The notes under the pieces are model-generated. The model did not search any database, was not told where the DNA came from, and was given only the letters and a program-made list of their open reading frames with translations. A stretch of 64,000 bases of DNA from contig NZ_CP036339.1 of NCBI RefSeq assembly GCF_007746075.1, positions 5,609,786 to 5,673,785 of the forward strand, read 5' to 3'. The DNA is from Lacipirellula limnantheis. Its GTDB lineage: Bacteria > Planctomycetota > Planctomycetia > Pirellulales > Lacipirellulaceae. The position numbers were made by a program, and so were the translations under genes. Below are positions 53,048 through 62,112 of this stretch, piece by piece (the first letter of the stretch is position 1; each line of letters begins with the position of its first letter).

Positions 53048-55558
53048 ATGCAACATCTCCGCGAAGAAATCCTTTCGATCGTCAATCACGCCGACTACAA
53101 GGCGATGAAGCCGAAGCTGATCACCAAGCGGCTCGGGCTTACGGGCGACGAGGCGGAGACGGTGCGCAAGACCGTCAAGAAGATGGTCCGCGAGGGGCTC
53201 GTGGCGTACGGCTCGAACCACATGGTGTTGCCGGTGGCCGGAGGGGGGAAGGCGGAAGGGGGACGGGGGAAGGCTCCGGCACACGACGCGACCACGAGCT
53301 CAGAAGAACTCCCCACGCCGTTGGAACCATTTAGCCCGCTCACGACAGGGGCGGTCGACGAAGCCGGCGATCAGTCGGAACCTAAACCCAAGAAGAAAAA
53401 ACCGAAGGGCGACCCTGATCACATCGTCGGCGCCTTCCGCCGCATGGAGGCCGGCTTTGGCTTCGTTCGTCCCGAGGGAACGCAGCGCGTGGAAGGTCGC
53501 GATGCCGATATCTTCATCCCCGCCAACGCCGCCGGCGACGCGGCCAGCGGCGATACGGTGAGCGTCAAGATCAGCCAGCGCGGCCGCGGCGGCAAGCTTG
53601 AAGGGCGGATCATTGACGTCGTCGACCGCGCTACCAATCGCTTTGTCGGCACCTATTTCGAGCAAGGCGGCATGGGAATGGTGCAGATCGACGGCAAGCT
53701 CTTCACGCAGCCGATCTACGTCGGCGACCCTGGCGCCAAGGGAGTGCAGCACGACGACAAAGTCGTCATCGAGATGGTCCGCTTCCCCTCGCACGTCCAC
53801 GACGGCGAAGGGGTGATCATCGAGGTGCTCGGCAACCGCGGCCTGCCGGGGGTCGACACGCTGTCGATCATGCACGAGTACAGCCTGCCGGGGCCGTTCG
53901 CCGAGGACGCGCTCGAAGACGCGCGCCTCCAGGCGGAGAAGTTCGACGAATCGATCGGCACGGAGAGTTCCGGATTGCATCGGCAGGACATCACCGGCGA
54001 GACGATCATCACGATCGACCCCGTGACGGCCCGCGACTTCGACGACGCCATCTCGCTCACGCGCGCCGACAACGGTCACTGGCTGCTCGGCGTCCACATC
54101 GCCGACGTGTCGCACTTCGTCCAGCCGAAGACGGCCCTTGATCGCGAAGCGAAAGACCGTGCCACCAGCGTCTACTTGCCCGATCGCGTGATCCCGATGC
54201 TGCCGGAGATCATCTCCAACAACCTGGCGAGCTTGCAGCCTGACCGGATTCGCTACGCGATCACGGCGCGCATCGAGTTCACCGCCGACGGCGTGCGGAT
54301 TGGAACCGACGTGTTCAAGAGCGCGATCAAAAGCCGCCGGCGCTTCACGTATGAAGAGGTCGACGAATACCTCCTCGCCCGCGGCATGGTTAGCCGCGCG
54401 GCGCAGCCAAGCGCGAGCCCCACCGAAACGCCCTCCCCAAAAAAGCCAGCTCGCCCCGCAAAAACCAGCGCCAGCGTCTTCTCCAACCTCACCCCAGAAG
54501 TGGACGCCCTACTCGAACGGATGTTCGCGCTCGCGATGCAACTCCGCGAACGCCGCTTCCGCCGCGGGGCGCTCGAACTGAACCGTCCCGAACTAGAGAT
54601 CGATCTCGACAAGGATGGCCGCGTCACCGGCGCCCACTTGGAGGTCAACACCGAGAGCCATCAGATCATCGAAGAATTCATGCTCGCCGCGAACGAAGCC
54701 GTGGCCGAGAAACTGTTCGACGCCGAGCTGATCTTCCTCCGCCGCGTCCACGGGGCGCCCGATCCGCGGAAACTCAAAGCCCTCACGGCGTTCGTCAGCG
54801 AGCTCGGCATCAAGACCGACAGCTTGGAAAGTCGCTTCGCGCTGCAGAAGCTACTCAAAGACATCGAGGGCGATCCGCGCGAACATGCCATCAACTACGC
54901 GACGCTCCGCTCGATGCAGCGAGCCGTTTACAGCCCCGAGGAAGAGGGACACTTTGCCCTGGCGAGCGACTGCTATTGCCACTTCACCTCGCCGATCCGC
55001 CGTTATCCCGACCTGACGATCCACCGACTGATCGACGAGCTGGCACAGGGCAAGAAGCCGCTGCAGAACCTGGAAACGCTGCTGATCCTGGGCGACCACT
55101 GCAGCGACCGCGAGCAGCGGGCGACCGAAGCCGAACGCGAATTGAACAAAGTGAAATTGCTCAACTACTTCGCCGACAAAATCGGCACGGAGATGAACGG
55201 CTACATCACTGGCGTCGAGAGTTTTGGACTGTTCGTCACCGGCTCCGACATCCCGGCTGAGGGTTTTATTCCGATCGCCGCCCTCACCGACGATTACTAC
55301 CGGTTCGATCGCGCGGGCCACGTGGTCCATGGCCTACGGAGCGGCAATTCGTATCGACTGGGCGATCCAGTCCGCGTCGCGGTCGCGGCGGTCGACGTCG
55401 ACCGACGACAACTCGACTTCCGCCTGCTCGGCCGCATCGGCAAATCAAACGTCCCCTCGCCGAGAACTCGCAGTCGCCGCAGTCCCGCCAGCCCTCACGA
55501 CCCCGTAAAGCCCGGCAAGAAAAAGGGCCCTCGCAAAGGGGGCAAGCGTCGGAAGTAG
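53048..55558 (+). CDS. rnr: Ribonuclease R
   Basis: 836 residues. RNase R is a processive 3'-5' exoribonuclease able to unwind structured RNA. An N-terminal winged-helix (LITKRLGLTGDEAETVRKTV) is followed by cold-shock domains from about residue 125 (DHIVGAFRRMEAGFGFVRPE). The RNB catalytic domain has TIDPVTARDFDDAISL (about 322) with the metal-binding Asp residues and CYCHFTSPIRRYPDLTIHRL. The S1 domain (NGYITGVESFGLFV) and a Lys/Arg-rich tail complete it. Two odd low-complexity inserts are seen: AGGGKAEGGRGKA (about 62-74, coded by GGGGGAAGG words of an intergenic repeat class) and SRAAQPSASPTETPSPKKPA within the RNB domain. Confidence 0.95.
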   Translation: MQHLREEILSIVNHADYKAMKPKLITKRLGLTGDEAETVRKTVKKMVREGLVAYGSNHMVLPVAGGGKAEGGRGKAPAHDATTSSEELPTPLEPFSPLTTGAVDEAGDQSEPKPKKKKPKGDPDHIVGAFRRMEAGFGFVRPEGTQRVEGRDADIFIPANAAGDAASGDTVSVKISQRGRGGKLEGRIIDVVDRATNRFVGTYFEQGGMGMVQIDGKLFTQPIYVGDPGAKGVQHDDKVVIEMVRFPSHVHDGEGVIIEVLGNRGLPGVDTLSIMHEYSLPGPFAEDALEDARLQAEKFDESIGTESSGLHRQDITGETIITIDPVTARDFDDAISLTRADNGHWLLGVHIADVSHFVQPKTALDREAKDRATSVYLPDRVIPMLPEIISNNLASLQPDRIRYAITARIEFTADGVRIGTDVFKSAIKSRRRFTYEEVDEYLLARGMVSRAAQPSASPTETPSPKKPARPAKTSASVFSNLTPEVDALLERMFALAMQLRERRFRRGALELNRPELEIDLDKDGRVTGAHLEVNTESHQIIEEFMLAANEAVAEKLFDAELIFLRRVHGAPDPRKLKALTAFVSELGIKTDSLESRFALQKLLKDIEGDPREHAINYATLRSMQRAVYSPEEEGHFALASDCYCHFTSPIRRYPDLTIHRLIDELAQGKKPLQNLETLLILGDHCSDREQRATEAERELNKVKLLNYFADKIGTEMNGYITGVESFGLFVTGSDIPAEGFIPIAALTDDYYRFDRAGHVVHGLRSGNSYRLGDPVRVAVAAVDVDRRQLDFRLLGRIGKSNVPSPRTRSRRSPASPHDPVKPGKKKGPRKGGKRRK

Positions 55559-55785
55559 GTCCGCCCCTGGCGACGTGCCCCGCGACCCGTAGAATACGGC
55601 TGCACTCGAGCAACGGTCTTGCGGTTCTGAACATCTGGCTGCGCTGTCGCAGCGAAGTCGAGTGAACAGCAGCGAGTTATTCACTCCGACGCATTTTACC
55701 AGTCACTGCGCAATCTCGATTCTTCCGCCCCGCGCGCAATTGGCGTACAACAATCGACACTCCCCTCCGCGGTAGCCGTACCTTC

Positions 55786-56907
55786 ATGAACGACGAATCG
55801 GAACTCCTGCGAACGCCGCTTCATGGTTGGCACGTCGCCCACGGCGGACGAATGGTTGACTTCGCCGGCTGGTCGATGCCGGTGCAGTATACGTCCATTG
55901 TCGAAGAACATCAGGCGACGCGCAAGGCGGCCGGACTGTTCGATATCTCTCACATGGGCCGCCTGATCATCGACGGTCCCGACGCCCAGCGGTTCCTCGA
56001 TTCGCTCCTCACGCGGCGAATCGATGACATGACCGCGGGGCAGGTCCGCTACTCCCTCGTCTGCAACGAAGCAGGCGGCGTGCTTGACGATATTCTCGTC
56101 TATCAGATTCAGCTGCCCGAAGGTGGACTCAGCGGCTACGGCCTGGTGGTGAACGCCAGCAATCGCAAGAAGATCGTCTCCTGGCTGAACCAGCGTCGCG
56201 GCGAGTTTGACGTCGGCATCGACGACAAGACCGCCGAGTATGCGATGATCTCGATCCAAGGTCCGAAGGCGATCGAGGTGCTGGACGCCGTTTGCGACCA
56301 TGAGTTGACGTCGCTCCGTTATTTCTTTGGCGTCATGGCCCGCGTGGCCTCGTTTCGGTCTTTCGTTAGCCGCACGGGTTACACGGGCGAGGATGGTTGT
56401 GAGATCATCTGCGACGCCGCCGACGCCGGCATCATTTGGACGCGGCTGATCGAACGGGCCGAACCGCTCGGCGGCGGTCCCGTCGGACTAGCCGCACGAG
56501 ACACGCTGCGGCTGGAAGCCGGCATGCCGCTCTACGGGCATGAGTTGTCAGAGCAAATCAACCCGGTCCAGGCCGACCTCAACTTTGCGATCAATCTCCG
56601 CGGGCGCGAGTTCGTCGGTCGCGAAGCGATTATCAAGGCCCAGAAGAACGACCAGCAATCAGTTCGCGTCGGTTTGCAACTCGAAGGAAAGCGCCCGGCC
56701 CGCGAAGGCGCGGTGATTCTCCATGGCGACGAGCCGGTCGGCGCCGTCACCAGCGGCACGTTTTCGCCGACGTTTGAACGGCCCATTGCGATGGGCTTCG
56801 TCAAACAAACGGCCGCCGCCCCCGGCACTCCGCTCGCCGTCGACATCCGCGGCCAACACCACCCCGCCCAAGTCGTCCCGCTGCCGTTTTATCAGCGCGG
56901 GAAGTAA
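55786..56907 (+). CDS. gcvT: Glycine cleavage system T protein (aminomethyltransferase)
   Basis: 373 residues. GcvT transfers the methylene of the aminomethyl-lipoyl group on GcvH to tetrahydrofolate, releasing ammonia. Family blocks: VDFAGWSMPVQYTSIVEEHQ, GLFDISHMGRL, TDD-like RIDDMTAGQVRYSLVCNEAG, the folate-site Asp in GGVLDDILVYQ, SRTGYTGEDGCEI, and ARDTLRLEAGMPLYGHEL. First gene of gcvT-gcvH-gcvPA-gcvPB. Confidence 0.95.
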   Translation: MNDESELLRTPLHGWHVAHGGRMVDFAGWSMPVQYTSIVEEHQATRKAAGLFDISHMGRLIIDGPDAQRFLDSLLTRRIDDMTAGQVRYSLVCNEAGGVLDDILVYQIQLPEGGLSGYGLVVNASNRKKIVSWLNQRRGEFDVGIDDKTAEYAMISIQGPKAIEVLDAVCDHELTSLRYFFGVMARVASFRSFVSRTGYTGEDGCEIICDAADAGIIWTRLIERAEPLGGGPVGLAARDTLRLEAGMPLYGHELSEQINPVQADLNFAINLRGREFVGREAIIKAQKNDQQSVRVGLQLEGKRPAREGAVILHGDEPVGAVTSGTFSPTFERPIAMGFVKQTAAAPGTPLAVDIRGQHHPAQVVPLPFYQRGK

Positions 56908-56920
56908 GTAAAGAAGAAAG

Positions 56921-57008
56921 ATTTCACGCAAAGGCGCGAAGGCGCTAAGAAAACAAGAACCTAAGCTTCCTGTCTTTTCTTTTGCGCCTTCGCGCCTTTG
57001 CGTGAGAT
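56921..57008. repeat. Inverted repeat of AAGGCGCGAAGGCGC words before gcvH
   Basis: Arms 56921-56953 (ATTTCACGCAAAGGCGCGAA then GGCGCTAAGAAAA) and 56975-57008 are near-perfect reverse complements. The same sequence words form the element at 60669-60754 before the LipM-like gene. It ends 33 nt before the gcvH start. Confidence 0.9.
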
Positions 57009-57041
57009 ACCTCCACCCAGCCACCTCGGGAGATTGCACAA

Positions 57042-57440
57042 GTGAAACCCGAAGATCTTCATTACGCCAAAACGCATGAATGGGTCTCTGTCGCCGAAGT
57101 CGCCGGCCAGAAGATCGCCACCGTCGGCATCTCGGCGTTCGCCGTCGAGGCCCTCACCGACCTCGTGTTCATCGAACTCCCCAAGGTTGGCGCCCAGGTC
57201 GAGGCCGAACAACCCTTCTGTGAAGTCGAATCGGTCAAGGCCGTCAGCGACGTCTACGCCCCCGTCACCGGCGAGGTGATCGAGGTCAACAAGACCCTGC
57301 CGGACAAGCTCGAGATCCTCGGCAGCGACCCCTACAACGAGGGCTGGATTGCCAAGATCCGCATCACCGACGAGTCGAACCTCGCCAACCTGCTCGACTT
57401 CACCGCGTACGAAAAGCAGTGCGCCGAAGAGGGACACTAA
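57042..57440 (+). CDS. gcvH: Glycine cleavage system H protein
   Basis: 132 residues. GcvH carries the lipoyl arm that shuttles between the P, T and L proteins. The lipoylation Lys is in CEVESVKAVSDVYAPVTGEV (about residue 66), in the standard context. The start is a GTG (MKPEDLHYAKTHEWVSV). The purine-rich GGGAGA about 12 nt upstream may serve as ribosome binding site. Confidence 0.95.
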   Translation: MKPEDLHYAKTHEWVSVAEVAGQKIATVGISAFAVEALTDLVFIELPKVGAQVEAEQPFCEVESVKAVSDVYAPVTGEVIEVNKTLPDKLEILGSDPYNEGWIAKIRITDESNLANLLDFTAYEKQCAEEGH

Positions 57441-57444
57441 AAAT

Positions 57445-57551
57445 ACGAATGGGGAAGGCGGAATGGGGAATGGGGCAAATGAAGACCTCGCCCCAATAGC
57501 GCTATGCCCCCACGCCCCCCATTCCCCATTCAGCATTCCCCAGTTGGTTCC
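57445..57551. repeat. Inverted repeat of GGGGAATGGGG words before gcvPA
   Basis: Left arm about 57451-57477 (GGGGAAGGCGGAATGGGGAA), right arm about 57518-57541 (CCATTCCCCATTCAGCATTC). Words match the 4214-4285 stretch and the insert in rnr. It ends about 10 nt before the gcvPA start. Confidence 0.75.
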
Positions 57552-58919
57552 ATGCCCTATCACTACAACACGCCCGAAGATCAGCGCGAAATGCTCGATG
57601 CCATTGGCGCCGCCAGCATCGACGAGCTCTTCGCACCCATTCCTGATGCCCTGCAGCTGAAGCGGCCGCTCAACTTGCCGCCGGCGCTATCGGAGATGGA
57701 GCTCGATCAGCACCTGCGGCAGCTCACCGCGCTGAACGACCATGCGGGAACGAAGGTTTGCTTCCTCGGCGGCGGCAGCTACGACCATTTCGTCCCGTCG
57801 GTCTGCGACGTCATCGGCTCGCGGAGCGAGTTCTACACCTCGTACACGCCGTACCAGGCGGAGGCGAGCCAGGGCAACTTGCAGGTGATGTTCGAGTACC
57901 AGTCACTGATCACGCGCCTGACCGGGCTCGACGTGGCCAACAGCAGCCTCTATGACGGCGCTAGCGCCGCGGCCGAAGCGGCGTTGATGGCCCTCCACGC
58001 CGGCGGCAATCGGACGAAAGTGATCGCGCCGTCGACGCTCCACCCCGAATACCGCCAAACGATTGCGACCTATTTCGAGAACATTGACGCCGAGCTGGTC
58101 ACGCTCGATTGCCCCGCTGGCGTACTCGATGCCGACGCCCTCGCCGCGGCGATCGACGACCGCACCGCAGCCGTCATCCTACAACAGCCGAACTTCTTCG
58201 GCTGCATCGAAGACGCCGACCGCGTTGCCGCCGTGGCGAAAGGTGCGGGCGCCCTGCTGGTGGCAGTGTTCGATCCCATCAGCCTTGGCCTCCTCAAGCG
58301 CCCCGGCGATTACGGCGCCAACATCGCAGTCGCGGAGGGTCACACGCTTGGCACGCCGATGAGCTACGGCGGCCCTTATCTCGGCATCATGGCATGCGAC
58401 AACTCGCTCGTCCGCCGCATGCCGGGCCGCATCGTCGGCGAGACGACCGACCGCCGCGGCAAGAAGTGCTACGTCCTCACGATGCAAACCCGCGAGCAGC
58501 ACATCCGCCGCGACAAAGCGACGAGCAACGTCTGCACGAACCAAGCCCTGTTCGCCGTCCGCGCGAGCGTCTACCTCGCCCAAGCCGGCCCGCAAGGCCT
58601 CCGCGAAACGGCGAACCTCTGCCTGCAAAAGACCCGTTACCTGGCCGAGCAGCTCTGCCAGCACGATCGGTTCAGCCAGGCGTTCGACGCGCCGACGTTC
58701 AAGGAAGTCGTCATCCGCGACGCCGAGAACAACGTCGCTGGCCTGCTCCGTGACGCGCTCGACGCCGGCTACCTCGCCGGGTTGCCGCTCGGCCGCTGGT
58801 ACCCAGAACTGAGCGACTGCTTCCTGGTGGCCGTCACCGAGAAACGGACGAAGGCCGATATTGATGCGCTGGTTAAATCACTCACCGCGAAGTCAGCACG
58901 CCAACCGGCTCACGTCTAG
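57552..58919 (+). CDS. gcvPA: Glycine dehydrogenase (decarboxylating) subunit 1
   Basis: 455 residues from the ATG at 57552; the frame before it is repeat sequence. GcvPA forms a heterotetramer with GcvPB, together equal to the long single-chain P protein that decarboxylates glycine with PLP. Landmarks: HYNTPEDQREMLDAIGAASI, FLGGGSYDHFVPSVCDVI, FYTSYTPYQAEASQGNLQVM, SLYDGASAAAEAALMA, MSYGGPYLGIMACDNSLVRR. The PLP Lys is in the partner subunit. Confidence 0.95.
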   Translation: MPYHYNTPEDQREMLDAIGAASIDELFAPIPDALQLKRPLNLPPALSEMELDQHLRQLTALNDHAGTKVCFLGGGSYDHFVPSVCDVIGSRSEFYTSYTPYQAEASQGNLQVMFEYQSLITRLTGLDVANSSLYDGASAAAEAALMALHAGGNRTKVIAPSTLHPEYRQTIATYFENIDAELVTLDCPAGVLDADALAAAIDDRTAAVILQQPNFFGCIEDADRVAAVAKGAGALLVAVFDPISLGLLKRPGDYGANIAVAEGHTLGTPMSYGGPYLGIMACDNSLVRRMPGRIVGETTDRRGKKCYVLTMQTREQHIRRDKATSNVCTNQALFAVRASVYLAQAGPQGLRETANLCLQKTRYLAEQLCQHDRFSQAFDAPTFKEVVIRDAENNVAGLLRDALDAGYLAGLPLGRWYPELSDCFLVAVTEKRTKADIDALVKSLTAKSARQPAHV

Positions 58920-58935
58920 AAACAGCGAAGAAGAT

Positions 58936-59099
58936 TAACCGCCAAGGACGCCAAGAGCGCCAAGAAATACAAAAGACAAAACAGGAACCGCTGATGAACG
59001 CAGATAAACGCTAATGAGAAACCAATTCATCGGCGTTTATCTGCGTTCATCGGCGGTTCCCCAGTCCCCCATTGGCGCTCTTGGCGTCCTTGGCGGTTC
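58936..59099. repeat. Nested inverted repeat before gcvPB
   Basis: Outer arms 58936-58964 and 59071-59099 (ACCGCCAAGGACGCCAAGAG words); inner arms 58985-59012 and 59027-59057 (ACCGCTGATGAACGCAGATA words). Sequence and design match 51510-51687. An A-rich 21-nt leader separates it from the gcvPB ATG. Confidence 0.9.
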
Positions 59100-59120
59100 A
59101 AAAAAGAAGTAAAAAAACAG

Positions 59121-60662
59121 ATGCGAAATACCCGCGATACGCAGCTCTTGTTCGACCTCTCCAAGCCAGGCCGCCGCGCCGCTCGCTTGCCGGCGTGCGA
59201 CGTGCCGGAAACGGCGATTGAGGACCTCCTGCCGGCCAGCGCCGTCGCCGCCGCGCCCCCCGCGCTGCCGGAGGTGCCGGAACCGCAAATCATTCGGCAC
59301 TACCTCAACTTGTCGACGCTCAACATGTCGGTCGACACCCATTTCTATCCGCTCGGCAGCTGTACGATGAAGTACAACCCCAAGCGGAACGAGCGGGCCG
59401 CCGCGATGCCGGGCTTTGCCGATCTCCATCCGCTGCAGCCGGCCGAGACGATTCAGGGGATGCTCCACGTCCTCTACGAGATGCAGCAATACCTGTCGGA
59501 GATTTCGGGCCTGCCGGCCTGCTCGCTGCAGCCCGCCGCCGGCGCCCAGGGCGAGTACGCCGCGCTGCTCGTGGCCGCCGCTTACTTCCGCGACATTGGT
59601 CAGGCTGCGCAGCGCAGGAAGGTTCTCGCTCCCGACAACGCTCACGGCACGAATCCGGCGAGCGCCGTGATGGCCGGCTTCAACACGATCACCGTGAAGA
59701 CCCGCAGCAACGGCGGCGTCGACATGGAAGACTTCTACAAGAAGCTCGACGATAACATTGCCGTGTTCATGATCACCAACCCGAACACGGTCGGCATCTT
59801 CGAACCGAACATGCGGGAGATCGCCGATGCGGTCCATGCCAAGGGGGGGCTCGTTTACCTCGACGGCGCCAACATGAACGCCATCCTCGGCGTCACCCGC
59901 CCCGGCGACTTCGGCGCCGACATGCAGCACTACAATCCCCACAAGACCTTCAGCGGACCCCACGGCGGCGGCGGTCCCGGCGCGGGGCCGATCTGCGTGA
60001 CGGAGGTGCTGGCGAAGTATCTGCCCTCGCCGATGGTGGTGAAGGAAGAGGAGTCGGGCGTCAGGGATCAGGAGTCAGCAGGAACTTCAAGCCTCGGACG
60101 TGATCTGACTCCTGACTCCCGACACCTGACTCCTAAGTACCGCCTCGACTACAACCGCCCTCACTCGATCGGCCGCGTCCGCTCCTTCTTCGGCAACGTC
60201 GGCGTCCTGCTCCGTGCCTATTGCTACATCCGCACGCACGGGCCCGATGGCCTCCGCCGCGTCAGCGAGAACGCCGTGCTCAACGCGAATTACCTGCTCA
60301 GCAAGGTGAAGCATATCTTGCCGGTGCCGCAGGGCGATCGCTGTATGCACGAGTTCGTCGCCAGCGGTTCGAAGCTCAAGGCCGAGCGCGGCGTCGCGGC
60401 GATGGACCTCGCCAAGCGATTGCTCGACTTCGGCTACCACGCTCCGACCGTCTACTTCCCGCTGACGGTCCCCGAAGCAATCATGGTCGAACCGACGGAA
60501 ACCGAGAGCAAGGAAACGCTCGACGCCTTCGCCGAGACGCTGTTCCGCATCACCGGCGAAGACCCCGAGCTGCTCCACGAAGCGCCCCACACCACGGCGA
60601 TCAGCCGCCCAGACGAAGTCCAAGCAGCCCGCAACCCCATGCTCTGCTGCCGGGTTGATTAA
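59121..60662 (+). CDS. gcvPB: Glycine dehydrogenase (decarboxylating) subunit 2
   Basis: 513 residues. The PLP Lys lies in YNPHKTFSGPHGGGGPGAGP (about residue 275). Other landmarks: NMSVDTHFYPLGSCTMKYNP, LQPAAGAQGEYAALL, DNAHGTNPASAVMAGF, SIGRVRSFFGNVGVLLRAYC and MVEPTETESKETLDAFAE. Between LPSPMVVKE and YRLDYNRPHSIGR, homologues have only a few residues, whereas this protein has about 30 extra (about 312-342) encoded by an inverted repeat of GGAGTCAGG words (60052-60135). The insert keeps the frame and lies in a surface-loop position, so the enzyme may still work. Confidence 0.95.
   Translation: MRNTRDTQLLFDLSKPGRRAARLPACDVPETAIEDLLPASAVAAAPPALPEVPEPQIIRHYLNLSTLNMSVDTHFYPLGSCTMKYNPKRNERAAAMPGFADLHPLQPAETIQGMLHVLYEMQQYLSEISGLPACSLQPAAGAQGEYAALLVAAAYFRDIGQAAQRRKVLAPDNAHGTNPASAVMAGFNTITVKTRSNGGVDMEDFYKKLDDNIAVFMITNPNTVGIFEPNMREIADAVHAKGGLVYLDGANMNAILGVTRPGDFGADMQHYNPHKTFSGPHGGGGPGAGPICVTEVLAKYLPSPMVVKEEESGVRDQESAGTSSLGRDLTPDSRHLTPKYRLDYNRPHSIGRVRSFFGNVGVLLRAYCYIRTHGPDGLRRVSENAVLNANYLLSKVKHILPVPQGDRCMHEFVASGSKLKAERGVAAMDLAKRLLDFGYHAPTVYFPLTVPEAIMVEPTETESKETLDAFAETLFRITGEDPELLHEAPHTTAISRPDEVQAARNPMLCCRVD
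60052..60135. repeat. Inverted repeat inserted in frame within gcvPB
   Basis: Left arm about 60052-60082 (GAGTCGGGCGTCAGGGATCA then GGAGTCAGCAG), right arm about 60103-60135 (TGATCTGACTCCTGACTCCC then GACACCTGACTCC). It belongs to the word-built class otherwise found between genes. Confidence 0.9.
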
Positions 60663-60668
60663 GAAAGG

Positions 60669-60754
60669 ATTTCACGCAAAGGCGCGAAGGCGCAAAGGGG
60701 TGCATTTGGCCTCCTGCAATTCTTCTTTGCGCCTTCGCGCCTTTGCGTGAGATA
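60669..60754. repeat. Inverted repeat of AAGGCGCGAAGGCGC words before the LipM-like gene
   Basis: Arms 60669-60697 (ATTTCACGCAAAGGCGCGAA then GGCGCAAAG) and 60726-60754 are near-perfect reverse complements and nearly identical to the arms at 56921-57008. It begins 7 nt after the gcvPB stop and ends 10 nt before the next start. Confidence 0.9.
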
Positions 60755-60764
60755 AGTACAGCAG

Positions 60765-61658
60765 ATGACGCCCTGCCGATTGATCGTCGATCCCCCCCTC
60801 GACGGCGCCTGGAACATGGGCTTCGACGAAGCTCTTTTGGAGCAGGCCGCCGACTTGGGCGTCGCGACGCTTCGCTTCTACCAGTGGCAGGAGCCGACGC
60901 TATCCCTCGGATACTTTCAGGCCTACGACGAGCGCGACACCCACGCGGAGAGCCGCCAGGCCGCAGTCGTGCGGCGGCAAAGCGGCGGCGGCGCCCTGAT
61001 GCACGATCGCGAGCTGACCTACTCCATCTCCCTCCCGGCCGACCATCCCCTGGCTCGCCAGTCGCCCCAGCTGTACGATGTCGTCCACCGCTCGCTGATT
61101 AACTTGCTTGCCGAGGAAGGGATCACGGCCTCGCTCCATGGAGATTCAGCCGGAGCCAAGCCTGCGGCAGGCGAGTCGGCGGGAGGCGTCTCCGACGCCG
61201 ATTTCGCGTCGCCCCCAAATCTACCCCAGCCCTTAGAGTCGAGTCGGGATCAGAGTCCCCTCCCCCAAGAAGAAAGAGTCGCCGTAGCCGACGAACCTTT
61301 CCTCTGCTTCGCCCGCCGCACCTCGGCCGACGTCGTGCTGCCCACCGCCGTCGCTGCCGAACTGCCCGTGAAAATTGTCGGCAGCGCCCAGCGTCGGCGC
61401 CGGGGCGCCGTTCTCCAGCATGGCTCGGTGCTGCTCGATCGGTCGCCCGCAGCTCCTGAACTTGCCGGCATCAAACAAATTTCGGGCAAGTCGATCTCGC
61501 CTCAATGGCTGGTGGATCACTGGTCGAATGTGCTCGCCGCTTGCCTGCAGCTCGAGTTCCACCGGAATCAGCCAAGACATGGCGAAGATGTAATGAAGCG
61601 CGCGGAGCAGTTGCGTATCGAGAAATACGCCGCTGCCGCCTGGACCCGGCGGCGGTAA
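60765..61658 (+). CDS. Lipoate/octanoate protein transferase (LipM/LplA-like)
   Basis: 297 residues of the biotin/lipoyl ligase catalytic fold. Landmarks: NMGFDEALLEQAADLG, LRFYQWQEPTLSLGYFQ, VVRRQSGGGALMHDRELTYS, the Cys in EPFLCFARRTSADVV (the nucleophile position in LipM) and the Lys in VKIVGSAQRRRRGAVLQHGS. The Cys favours a LipM-type octanoyltransferase over an ATP-using ligase. About 50 extra residues (HGDSAGAKPAAGESAGG ... SPLPQEER) lie before the Cys. Its place after gcvPB fits a job in loading GcvH (inference). Confidence 0.8.
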   Translation: MTPCRLIVDPPLDGAWNMGFDEALLEQAADLGVATLRFYQWQEPTLSLGYFQAYDERDTHAESRQAAVVRRQSGGGALMHDRELTYSISLPADHPLARQSPQLYDVVHRSLINLLAEEGITASLHGDSAGAKPAAGESAGGVSDADFASPPNLPQPLESSRDQSPLPQEERVAVADEPFLCFARRTSADVVLPTAVAAELPVKIVGSAQRRRRGAVLQHGSVLLDRSPAAPELAGIKQISGKSISPQWLVDHWSNVLAACLQLEFHRNQPRHGEDVMKRAEQLRIEKYAAAAWTRRR

Positions 61659-62112
61659 TTCGCATGGAGACCTCAACGTTTCCAGCCCGATACGTACCGT
61701 AGAGGCGGCTTTAGGGCCCTAGGGAACCAGCGGATACGGATGACAGCCAATCGCCAGCCGCGATGCGCGCAAGCCGATCTCCGTGCGGGTTGCCGCGGCA
61801 GTACGCGGAATAACTCCGACGGGGGGTTTGTGATTTAGAGACGAGCGGTACAATTCCCGCAGAGTTGGGTCTGGATTTTGCTGTACTGGGTACGGCGGCC
61901 GTGTTATTCTCGCAATCTGAGCCTGTGGGGGGCTCGATTGACTATGGACACGGCCTTCGGAGAGACAGACTCAGAGTTTTTTGGGTTGATCTCACTGCGA
62001 CCAACGGCTTTGGAGCGCATCGATTGCGCTTAGGGACAGCAGCCTGCGCGGTGGGCGTGGAGCTTCGCGCTCGATGTCCCGCTACGGGCAGGCTTGAAAT
62101 AGAGGCTCGGCC
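61659..62112. other. Gene-free region upstream of the FHA gene
   Basis: No gene or repeat pair is recognised. A weak promoter-like pair is TTGTGA (61828-61833) and TACAAT (61849-61854) with 15-nt spacing. The open frame at 61865-62254 overlaps the FHA gene and has no recognisable similarity. Confidence 0.4.
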
